Positions 6,514 to 12,538 of a stretch of DNA of 12,538 nt are shown here, one piece after another. The translations under genes were made by a program, and so were the position numbers. Within the stretch, counting starts at the first letter, position 1. Each line of letters starts with the position of its first letter. The notes beneath the pieces are model-generated. The model ran no database searches and was not told where the DNA came from. It saw only the letters and a program-made list of their open reading frames with translations. Source of the DNA: SIG565 sp045601525 (GTDB lineage: Bacteria; Bacillota; Clostridia; Oscillospirales; Acutalibacteraceae); the NCBI GenBank assembly GCA_045601525.1, contig JAZRZR010000072.1, positions 1-12,538 on the forward strand, in the 5' to 3' direction.

Positions 6514-7962
6514 ATGGAAAATAAAAAGGTTTTCGCCAACTTCTTTTGGCGATTTATGGAACGCATAGGGGCCCAGGGTGTTACATTTGTTGTTTCAATT
6601 GTGCTGGCTCGAATATTAGACCCGGGTGTATATGGTACAATAGCGTTAGTAACAGTGTTTAATACGATAATGCGTGTTTTTATTGATTCCGGTTTGGGAA
6701 CGGCATTGGTGCAAAAGAAAGGCGCCGATGATTTAGATTTTTCCACAGTTTTTTATTTTAATCTTATAATGTGCGCAGTAATATACATAGGTATGTTTTT
6801 TGCAGCGCCATTGATTGCAAAGTTTTACGATATGCCCGAACTTACAGCGATTGTGCGTGTAGTTAGTTTAAGCCTTTTGGTTTCGGGTGTTAGAAATGTA
6901 CAGCAGTCATACGTTTCTAAAAATATGATGTTCAAACGTTTCTTTTATGCCACAATCGGCGCTACAATCGGCGCAGCTGTTTTAGGAATTGTTATGGCAT
7001 TGATGGGGTTTGGCGTTTGGGCGCTTGTGGCACAGCATTTGTTTAATGATGTGGTTGGTACTTGCATACTTTGGCTTACAGTTAAATGGCGTCCTAAGGC
7101 TATGTTCTCTTTTTCAAGACTTAAAGGGTTGTTTACATACGGCTGGAAATTGTTGGTTTCAAGCCTTTTGGATACGGTATATAAAGACATTAGGCAATTG
7201 GTTATCGGCAAACTATACACCGCCGAGGATTTGGCTTTTTACAATAAGGGCAACCAATTTCCAAATATAATTGTTACAAATATAAATTCATCAATTGATA
7301 GTGTGTTGCTGCCTGCGATGTCATCGGAGCAAGATGATAAAAAGCGCATTTGCAATATGACGCGCAGAGCCATAAAAACAAGTACATATATTATGATGCC
7401 TATTATGGTGGGCTTGGCAGTATGCGCCGAACCTTTAATCAGGATATTATTAACTGAAAAGTGGCTTCCAAGTGTATTTTATTTAAGAATTTTTTGCTTT
7501 ACGATGGCCTTTTATCCTATCCATACGGCAAACCTTAATGCAATTAAAGCGTTAGGCCGCAGCGATATATTTTTAAGGCTTGAAATTATAAAGAAAATTA
7601 TCGGTATGATTGCCTTGGTGGCAACTATGTTTATTAGCGTAGAAGCGATGGCATATAGTTTGTTAGTTACAACGGTAATTTCTCAAATAATCAATTCTTC
7701 ACCAAATAAAAAGTTGTTGGGATATAGTTATTTGCATCAAGTAAGGGATATGTTGCCGCAAATTTTATTGTCGGCATTTATGGGTGTAGTTGTTTATTGT
7801 ATAACCTTGTTGCCCATAAATCTTTACCTAATGCTTTTCATTCAAGTTTTGGTGGGTGTGCTTGTTTATGTTGCTTGTTCGTTCTTGTTCCATTTAGAAA
7901 GTTTCGAATATATTTTCTCGGTAGTTAAAAGAATGTTTGGCAAGAAAAACAAAGAGATTTAG
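6514..7962 (+). CDS. Wzx-type oligosaccharide flippase / polysaccharide exporter (MOP superfamily)
   Basis: A 482-residue membrane protein with about 12-14 hydrophobic segments, the normal size for a polysaccharide-transport member of the MOP superfamily. These proteins move undecaprenyl-linked glycans from the inner to the outer face of the cytoplasmic membrane. The N-terminus is typical: FFWRFMERIGAQGVTFVVSI, then LARILDPGVYGTIALV (about 32-47), followed by GLGTALVQKK, as in WzxC/TuaB-like proteins. The mid-protein FYNKGNQFPN stretch is another family signature. AAGGTAGG (6501-6508) lies 5 bases before the ATG. It follows the glycosyltransferase by 19 bases and precedes the aminotransferase by 35 with no terminator between. 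No polymerase (Wzy) or initiating transferase is in the window, so the carried glycan may be short or may be completed by genes elsewhere. Confidence 0.9.
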   Translation: MENKKVFANFFWRFMERIGAQGVTFVVSIVLARILDPGVYGTIALVTVFNTIMRVFIDSGLGTALVQKKGADDLDFSTVFYFNLIMCAVIYIGMFFAAPLIAKFYDMPELTAIVRVVSLSLLVSGVRNVQQSYVSKNMMFKRFFYATIGATIGAAVLGIVMALMGFGVWALVAQHLFNDVVGTCILWLTVKWRPKAMFSFSRLKGLFTYGWKLLVSSLLDTVYKDIRQLVIGKLYTAEDLAFYNKGNQFPNIIVTNINSSIDSVLLPAMSSEQDDKKRICNMTRRAIKTSTYIMMPIMVGLAVCAEPLIRILLTEKWLPSVFYLRIFCFTMAFYPIHTANLNAIKALGRSDIFLRLEIIKKIIGMIALVATMFISVEAMAYSLLVTTVISQIINSSPNKKLLGYSYLHQVRDMLPQILLSAFMGVVVYCITLLPINLYLMLFIQVLVGVLVYVACSFLFHLESFEYIFSVVKRMFGKKNKEI

Positions 7963-7997
7963 GATTTGAAGCAAAAGTAGTTTTAAGAGGAGTAACT

Positions 7998-9098
7998 ATG
8001 GCTGGTATCAATGTGACACGTTCCTCAATGCCCGCATATGAGGAATACTGCGAAGAAATAAAAGAACTGTGGGAAAGCCGTTGGCTTACAAATATGGGCG
8101 CAAAGCACAATAAACTCCAACAAGAGTTGGAAAAGTATTTAGAAGTGCCTCATGTAACCCTTTATACAAATGGCCATTTAGCATTGGAACATATAATTGA
8201 AACGATGGGTTTTCCTGCGGGAAGCGAAGTAATTACAACACCGTTCACCTTTGTTTCTACAACAAATGCGATTGCCAGAAATGGTTTAATTCCGGTTTTT
8301 TGCGATGTGAATGAAGAAGATTACACTATAGATGTTTCAAAATTGGAAGAACTTATAACGGAAAAAACGGTGGCAATTGTTCCCGTGCATGTTTATGGAA
8401 ACCTTTGCAACATTGAGGCGATTGATGAAATTGCTAAAAAGCACTCGCTTAAAGTAATTTATGATGCGGCCCACGCATTCGGAGTTACATATAAAGGTAT
8501 TAGCGCTGCTTGTATGGGGGATGCGTCTATGTTCAGCTTCCATGCAACCAAGGTTTTTAACACAATAGAAGGTGGCGCTATATGTTATCGTGATGATAAG
8601 TTTGAACAAGTGCTCAACGCCCGCAAAAATTTTGGCCTTGAAGGTGAAGAGTGCCGTTATATTGGGGCTAATGCAAAAATGAACGAGTTTCAAGCAGCGA
8701 TGGGCATTTGCAATCTTAAACATATTGATGAAGAAATTTCAAAGCGCAAGATGGTCACACAACAATACAGAAAAAGATTATCTGATATTAAAGGCATTAA
8801 ATTGTGTAATGAGCAAGAAAATGTTAAATCGAATTATGCGTATTTGCCGGTCGTTTTTGATGGCTATAAATATACCCGAGATGAAGTTTTCGAAAAATTG
8901 AAAGAACACAATATTATTGCAAGAAAGTATTTCTATCCGCTTGTTAATGCATTTGAGTGTTATAAAGGCTACGCAACATCGGGAAAAGAAAAAACACCGG
9001 TTGCAGATTATATAGCATCTCGAGTTTTAACACTGCCGCTTTATGCCGATTTAGATTTGGCAGATGTAGATAAAATTTGCAACATTATTCTTGAATAA
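7998..9098 (+). CDS. DegT/DnrJ/EryC1/StrS sugar aminotransferase, VioA-like
   Basis: A 366-residue PLP-dependent aminotransferase of the type that adds an amino group to nucleotide-linked keto-sugars in the cytoplasm. The PLP lysine is K185 in SFHATKVFNTIEGG. The cofactor-contacting Asp is D156 in VIYDAAHAFG. TPFTFVSTTNAI (81-92), VPVHVYGN (128-135) and AKMNEFQAA (226-234) are all family signatures. The N-terminal LWESRWLTNMG and YTNGHLALE stretches resemble VioA, which converts dTDP-4-keto-6-deoxyglucose to dTDP-4-amino-4,6-dideoxyglucose. RmlA and RmlB, which make that keto-sugar, follow directly. A 3-amino product would need a FdtA/QdtA-type ketoisomerase, and none is present. AGAGGAG (7986-7992) lies 5 bases before the ATG. 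The family is certain; the 4-amino assignment is inference from similarity and context. Confidence 0.9.
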   Translation: MAGINVTRSSMPAYEEYCEEIKELWESRWLTNMGAKHNKLQQELEKYLEVPHVTLYTNGHLALEHIIETMGFPAGSEVITTPFTFVSTTNAIARNGLIPVFCDVNEEDYTIDVSKLEELITEKTVAIVPVHVYGNLCNIEAIDEIAKKHSLKVIYDAAHAFGVTYKGISAACMGDASMFSFHATKVFNTIEGGAICYRDDKFEQVLNARKNFGLEGEECRYIGANAKMNEFQAAMGICNLKHIDEEISKRKMVTQQYRKRLSDIKGIKLCNEQENVKSNYAYLPVVFDGYKYTRDEVFEKLKEHNIIARKYFYPLVNAFECYKGYATSGKEKTPVADYIASRVLTLPLYADLDLADVDKICNIILE

Positions 9099-9114
9099 TC
9101 AAGGAGGAGCATTT

Positions 9115-9984
9115 ATGAAAGGTATAATTCTTGCCGGAGGCAAAGGAACGCGACTTTATCCAATGACTAAAGCGGTATCAAAACAGTTGTTGCCGGTTTA
9201 TGATAAACCGTTAATTTATTATCCGTTATCAGTATTATTACTTGCCGGTATAAGAGATATTTTAATCATTTCTACACCCGAGGATACACCTGTGTATCAG
9301 CGTCTTTTGGGAGATGGGAAAAAGATAGGTATATCAATTACATATAAAGTGCAGGATACCCCGAGGGGACTCGCCGATGCATTTATTCTCGGCGAAGAAT
9401 TTATTGGCGATGATAGTGTATGCTTAATTTTGGGCGATAATGTGTTTTATGGCCAAAATATGACCAAGATTTTGCACAAAGCCATGGAAAATAAGGTTGG
9501 CGCAACAGTGTTCGGTTATCCCGTAAAAGATGCTCGTTCTTTTGGTGTTGTAGAGTTTGATGAAAATCATAAGGTTATTTCCATTGAGGAAAAGCCCCAA
9601 AACCCAAAGTCAAACTATGCAGTTCCCGGACTTTATTTCTACGATAACAGGGTTGTAGAAATCGCCAAAAATGTAAAACCCTCTGCACGTGGAGAAATAG
9701 AAATTACAGCTATTAACAATGTGTATCTCGAAAACAATGAGTTAAACGTTACCCTTTTGGGACGTGGTATGGCCTGGTTGGATACGGGTACACCTAACGG
9801 TATGCTTAAAGCGGCGGAATATGTTGAGGCTGTTCAGGATAGGCAGGGCTTTTATATTTCTTGTATTGAAGAAATTGCTTGGCGCCGAGGCTTTATTACA
9901 ACCGAACAGCTTATAGCTATTGGCGAGGAACTTAAAATGACAGAGTATGGTCAGTATTTATTGACAATCGCCAAGGAGGATTAA
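9115..9984 (+). CDS. rmlA: Glucose-1-phosphate thymidylyltransferase
   Basis: Makes dTDP-glucose from glucose 1-phosphate and dTTP, the first step of dTDP-deoxysugar synthesis. The 289-residue length is normal. The nucleotidyltransferase signature is at the start: GIILAGGKGTRLYPMTKAVS (3-22) and KQLLPVYDKPLIYYPLS (23-39). The metal-binding aspartate is in LILGDNVFYGQ (104-114). EEKPQNPKSNYAVPGLYFYD (158-177) and the later LGRGMAWLDTGTP stretch complete the family pattern. The frame extends 8 codons upstream to a TTG overlapping the aminotransferase, but AGGAGG (9102-9107) lies 7 bases before the ATG at 9115, so that start is clear. The 16-base gap to the aminotransferase and 3-base gap to rmlB show a tight operon. 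Confidence 0.97.
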   Translation: MKGIILAGGKGTRLYPMTKAVSKQLLPVYDKPLIYYPLSVLLLAGIRDILIISTPEDTPVYQRLLGDGKKIGISITYKVQDTPRGLADAFILGEEFIGDDSVCLILGDNVFYGQNMTKILHKAMENKVGATVFGYPVKDARSFGVVEFDENHKVISIEEKPQNPKSNYAVPGLYFYDNRVVEIAKNVKPSARGEIEITAINNVYLENNELNVTLLGRGMAWLDTGTPNGMLKAAEYVEAVQDRQGFYISCIEEIAWRRGFITTEQLIAIGEELKMTEYGQYLLTIAKED

Positions 9985-9987
9985 CAA

Positions 9988-11007
9988 ATGACTATAATAG
10001 TAACAGGCGGAGCAGGCTTTATTGGTTCGAATTTCGTGTTTTATATGCTTAAAAAATATCCGGACTATCGTATTGTTTGCCTTGATAAGTTGACCTATGC
10101 GGGTAACCTTTTAACCTTAAAATCGGTTCTAAATCATCCGCAATTTCGTTTTGTAAAAGCAGATATTTGTGACCGGGAAGCAGTGTATAACCTTTTTGAA
10201 GAGGAAAAACCCGATATTGTGGTGAACTTTGCGGCGGAAAGCCATGTTGACCGTTCTATTGAGGACCCGGGAATTTTCTTGCAAACAAATATTATGGGTA
10301 CTGCCGTTATGATGGATGCTTGTAGAAAATACGGAATTAAGCGTTATCATCAGGTTTCCACCGATGAGGTTTATGGCGATTTGCCACTTGATAGACCTGA
10401 TTTGTTTTTCACCGAAAAAACACCTATCCACACAAGTAGCCCCTATTCTTCTTCTAAAGCGGCGGCCGACCTTTTGGTTCTTGCTTATCATAGAACATAC
10501 GAATTGCCGGTTTCTATTAGCCGTTGTTCAAACAATTATGGACCCTATCATTTCCCCGAAAAACTTATTCCGCTTATGATTGCAAATGCTTTGAACGATA
10601 AGCCGTTGCCTGTATATGGTAAGGGCGAAAATGTGCGAGATTGGTTGTATGTTGAAGACCACTGCAAAGCCATTGACCTTATTATTCATAACGGAAAAGT
10701 TGGAGAGGTTTATAATGTCGGCGGCCATAATGAGATGGCAAATATTGATATAGTAAAGCTTATTTGTCAAAAACTCGGCAAACCCGAAAGCCTTATAACC
10801 TATGTAACCGACCGTAAGGGACACGATATGCGTTATGCTATCGACCCGACAAAAATTCATAATGAATTAGGTTGGCTCCCCGAAACCAATTTTGCCGAAG
10901 GTATAGATAAAACTATTAAGTGGTATTTAGACAATAAGGAATGGTGGGAAACCATTATTTTAGGTGAATACCAAAATTATTATGAAAAAATGTATGGCAA
11001 TAGATAA
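9988..11007 (+). CDS. rmlB: dTDP-glucose 4,6-dehydratase
   Basis: Converts dTDP-glucose to dTDP-4-keto-6-deoxyglucose using tightly bound NAD+. It is a 339-residue short-chain dehydrogenase/reductase of the extended type. The NAD-binding motif is VTGGAGFIGSNF (5-16). NFAAESHVDRSI (80-91) is the RmlB signature. The catalytic residues are visible as the T-D-E triad in VSTDEVYGD (123-131) and the Tyr/Lys pair in SPYSSSKAAAD (Y153, K157). SRCSNNYGPYHFPEKLIP and GKGENVRDWLYVEDHC complete the pattern. AAGGAGG (9973-9979) lies inside the end of rmlA, 8 bases before the ATG, so translation is likely coupled. Last gene of the operon. rmlC and rmlD do not follow, so the keto-sugar is probably used by the upstream aminotransferase, unless the rhamnose genes lie elsewhere. 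Confidence 0.97.
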   Translation: MTIIVTGGAGFIGSNFVFYMLKKYPDYRIVCLDKLTYAGNLLTLKSVLNHPQFRFVKADICDREAVYNLFEEEKPDIVVNFAAESHVDRSIEDPGIFLQTNIMGTAVMMDACRKYGIKRYHQVSTDEVYGDLPLDRPDLFFTEKTPIHTSSPYSSSKAAADLLVLAYHRTYELPVSISRCSNNYGPYHFPEKLIPLMIANALNDKPLPVYGKGENVRDWLYVEDHCKAIDLIIHNGKVGEVYNVGGHNEMANIDIVKLICQKLGKPESLITYVTDRKGHDMRYAIDPTKIHNELGWLPETNFAEGIDKTIKWYLDNKEWWETIILGEYQNYYEKMYGNR

Positions 11008-11024
11008 AAGTATAATAAAATCTC

Positions 11025-11044
11025 TTGAATAATTCACTATTCAA
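11025..11044 (+). repeat. Short hairpin before the glycan-operon terminator
   Basis: TTGAATA, 6 bases, TATTCAA: a perfect 7-base inverted repeat that touches the first base of the terminator stem. The two stems could stack or compete at the edge. It is AT-rich and may simply be chance or a stabilising 3'-end structure. Confidence 0.4.
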
Positions 11045-11075
11045 AAACCACCCGTTAGCATTGGGTGGTTTTCTA
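11044..11075 (+). terminator. Intrinsic terminator of the glycan operon
   Basis: AAAACCACCC (11044-11053), a 9-base loop, GGGTGGTTTT (11063-11072): a perfect 10-base stem ending in a T-run. It lies 36 bases after the rmlB stop and marks the end of the five-gene operon. On the opposite strand it also ends in T's, so it may work both ways. Confidence 0.88.
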
Positions 11076-11128
11076 TAATATATTTGCTCTAAGGAAAAGT
11101 TTTGTTTTTTAAGAAAGTTCACAAATAA

Positions 11129-11159
11129 TTGATAATTTGTTGTAAAAAAGGGGTATAAT
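11129..11159 (+). promoter_or_regulatory. Predicted promoter of pgsA
   Basis: A perfect TATAAT (11154-11159) preceded by GGGG. The best -35 is TTGATA (11129-11134), but the spacer is 19 bases, longer than ideal. The transcript would start near base 11166, about 41 bases before the start codon. Confidence 0.6.
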
Positions 11160-11206
11160 GAATGTGGATAAGGTTGCCGTTACATAACTTTGGGAGGTTT
11201 TTTTAA

Positions 11207-11791
11207 TTGGAAACAAATCAAACTTCAAAATATCAGCATAGGGTAATAACCATACCTAATGTTCTATCCTTTTTTAGAATTTGCCTTATACCTGTTTTTG
11301 TATGGCTTTATAGCGTAAAAGAAAAGTATTCGGCGGCAACGGCGGTTTTGTTTTTGTCGGGTGCTACCGATATTGTTGATGGCTTTATCGCGCGAAAATT
11401 CAATATGATAAGTGATTTTGGCAAGGCTCTTGACCCTGTTGCCGACAAGTTAACCCAAATAGTAACCCTCTTTTGCCTTTGCAGTAGGTTTAGATATATG
11501 CTGCTACCCCTAATAATACTCGTTGTTAAGGAAGTCTTTTCGGCTATTGTGAGCCTTGTGGTTATAAATCGTTCGGATGAGGTGCAGGGCGCAGTATGGC
11601 ACGGAAAGGTGACAACCGTTTTGCTTTATTCCACAATGGTTTTGCATATTATTTGGTGGGGGTTGCCCTCATTTATTTCAAATATATCCATATTGCTTTG
11701 TAGCGGTATGTTGATTTTTTCGGGTGTTTTATATGCCGTTCGCAACTTCACCATTATCAAAAAATGTTCTAAAAATAAGGAGATTAGTTAA
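11207..11791 (+). CDS. pgsA: CDP-alcohol phosphatidyltransferase, PgsA-like
   Basis: A 194-residue membrane enzyme of the family that joins CDP-diacylglycerol to an alcohol, most likely glycerol 3-phosphate to give phosphatidylglycerol phosphate, the first step to phosphatidylglycerol and cardiolipin. The signature D-x2-DG-x2-AR-x8-G-x3-D-x3-D is complete: D55, D58, G59, A62, R63, G72, D76, D80. Before it, ITIPNVLSFFRICLIPVFVW (14-33) is the usual first helix. About five to six hydrophobic segments are seen. The start is TTG at 11207: GGGAGG (11192-11197) precedes it by 9 bases and there is no ATG in frame before the signature motif. Small differences could make it another alcohol transferase of the same family, so the symbol is the most likely one, not certain. 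The next gene starts 9 bases after the stop. Confidence 0.85.
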   Translation: METNQTSKYQHRVITIPNVLSFFRICLIPVFVWLYSVKEKYSAATAVLFLSGATDIVDGFIARKFNMISDFGKALDPVADKLTQIVTLFCLCSRFRYMLLPLIILVVKEVFSAIVSLVVINRSDEVQGAVWHGKVTTVLLYSTMVLHIIWWGLPSFISNISILLCSGMLIFSGVLYAVRNFTIIKKCSKNKEIS

Positions 11792-11800
11792 GGAGACGCT

Positions 11801-12538
11801 ATGGATAAAAAAACCAAAAAGGTTATAGCTGCTGCGGCAGCCTTAACAGGCATAGCGGCTCTTGCGGCGGTGGTGGCATATGCTACAACTGAATCTCTAA
11901 TGCAAATTGCCTTTGATAGAAAAGAGCCTAAGCATATAGAAAAATCACGAAAAAAACTTGCAGGGTCTGACCATTTGAGAGAGGTTTTTGAACGGCAAGC
12001 CGAGGCGGCCAGGCTTTTACAAGAGGAAAAATTAGAGGAGGTTGAGATTATCTCCTCCGACGGCATACGCCTTATAGGTCATTTGTATCGTTCTAATAGT
12101 CCTAAAAGGGTTATTTTGGCAATGCACGGCTGGCGTTCGAGTTGGGATAAAGATTTCGGAATTATTTTTCCATTTTTAAGGAAAAACGATTGTGATATTC
12201 TCTTTGTAGAGCAAAGGGCTCAAGGGCAAAGCGGTGGAGAATATATGGGCTTTGGGCTTACCGAACGCTTTGATTGTGTTGATTGGTTATTGTGGCTTAA
12301 TCAAAACGGCTTCGACGCCTTGCCTATATACCTTTGCGGAATTTCTATGGGGGCTTCAACCGTACTTATGGCAACGGGCGGCGAGCTGCCCGAAAACGTA
12401 AAGGGTGTACTTGCCGATTGCGGCTTTACATCACCCCACGCGATTTGGAAGCACGTCTTAGAGAAGAATTTGCGTTTGCCATATACAGGAGTTATGGCAT
12501 CAATTACAAACGATATGTGCAAGAAAAAAATAAATCTA
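11801..12538 (+). CDS. Membrane-anchored alpha/beta hydrolase, 5' part (3' end outside window)
   Basis: The frame is open from the ATG at 11801 to the last base, giving 246 residues without a stop. AGGAG (11791-11795), overlapping the end of pgsA, lies 5 bases upstream. A single hydrophobic segment (about 8-29, very Ala-rich after MDKKTKK) would anchor the protein with its catalytic domain outside the membrane. A charged linker (about 40-80) leads to the hydrolase fold. VILAMHGWRSSWDKDF (104-119) supplies the oxyanion HG motif. The nucleophile elbow is GISMG (180-184, Ser182). VLADCGFTSP (203-212) is typical of the YqkD/BAAT-like group of serine hydrolases. The catalytic His and probably the Asp lie beyond the window edge. 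The substrate is unknown; an ester, thioester or peptide is possible. Co-transcription with pgsA hints at an envelope role, but this is only context. Confidence 0.88.
   Translation, partial: MDKKTKKVIAAAAALTGIAALAAVVAYATTESLMQIAFDRKEPKHIEKSRKKLAGSDHLREVFERQAEAARLLQEEKLEEVEIISSDGIRLIGHLYRSNSPKRVILAMHGWRSSWDKDFGIIFPFLRKNDCDILFVEQRAQGQSGGEYMGFGLTERFDCVDWLLWLNQNGFDALPIYLCGISMGASTVLMATGGELPENVKGVLADCGFTSPHAIWKHVLEKNLRLPYTGVMASITNDMCKKKINL

Larger units (their letters stand above)
5462..11075 (+). other. Five-gene surface-glycan operon
   Basis: Glycosyltransferase, flippase, aminotransferase, rmlA and rmlB lie on one strand with gaps of 19, 35, 16 and 3 bases, each with its own strong ribosome binding site. 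No terminator lies between them. One promoter region precedes and one terminator ends the set. The gene content makes a dTDP-aminodeoxysugar, transfers a sugar and flips a lipid-linked glycan. Confidence 0.8.

Noticed and set aside
5329..11075. CCAC...GTGG hairpins at both ends of the glycan operon as mobile-element ends
   Set aside because: Both are ordinary terminators at gene ends with U-tracts. The arms differ, there are no flanking target duplications that I can see, and there is no recombinase.

Overview
The window looks like chromosomal DNA from a low- to mid-GC Bacillota bacterium, most likely an anaerobic gut-type Clostridia. The reasons are the gene families present (clostridial-looking LysS, PgsA, RmlA/RmlB), strong AGGAGG-type ribosome binding sites, near-consensus TTGACA/TATAAT promoters, intrinsic terminators with U-tracts and occasional TTG starts. 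I see no rRNA, tRNA, CRISPR array, transposase or integrase.

Layout. (1) The 3' part of lysS (cut by the left edge) ends at a perfect-palindrome terminator. (2) A single-gene unit encodes a CarB-like ATP-grasp ligase of unknown substrate. It meets a leftward LysR-family regulator tail to tail over a shared bidirectional terminator. (3) The LysR gene is divergent from a two-gene operon for a TRAP-type large permease and a 97-residue membrane protein. The roughly 157-bp control region between them is unusually symmetrical, and no solute-binding protein gene is present. (4) A compact five-gene surface-glycan operon (about 5462-11072) has its own promoter region and terminator: family 2 glycosyltransferase, Wzx-type flippase, DegT/VioA-like sugar aminotransferase, rmlA and rmlB. 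(5) A further unit carries pgsA (CDP-alcohol phosphatidyltransferase) followed closely by a membrane-anchored alpha/beta hydrolase that runs off the right edge.

How the genes work together. RmlA and RmlB would make dTDP-4-keto-6-deoxyglucose. rmlC and rmlD are absent here, but a PLP sugar aminotransferase of the VioA type sits directly upstream, so the simplest product is a dTDP-4-amino-4,6-dideoxy-hexose (dTDP-Qui4N type) rather than dTDP-rhamnose. The glycosyltransferase could transfer a sugar to a lipid-linked acceptor and the flippase could carry the lipid-linked glycan across the membrane. An initiating sugar-phosphate transferase and a polymerase or ligase would have to be encoded elsewhere. 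The LysR protein probably controls the TRAP-like permease operon and itself.

Nothing here is clearly a new class of system. The points most worth a second look are the TRAP-like permease without a binding protein but with a tiny membrane partner, the nested dyad in its control region, the minimal aminosugar cassette, and the orphan ATP-grasp enzyme.
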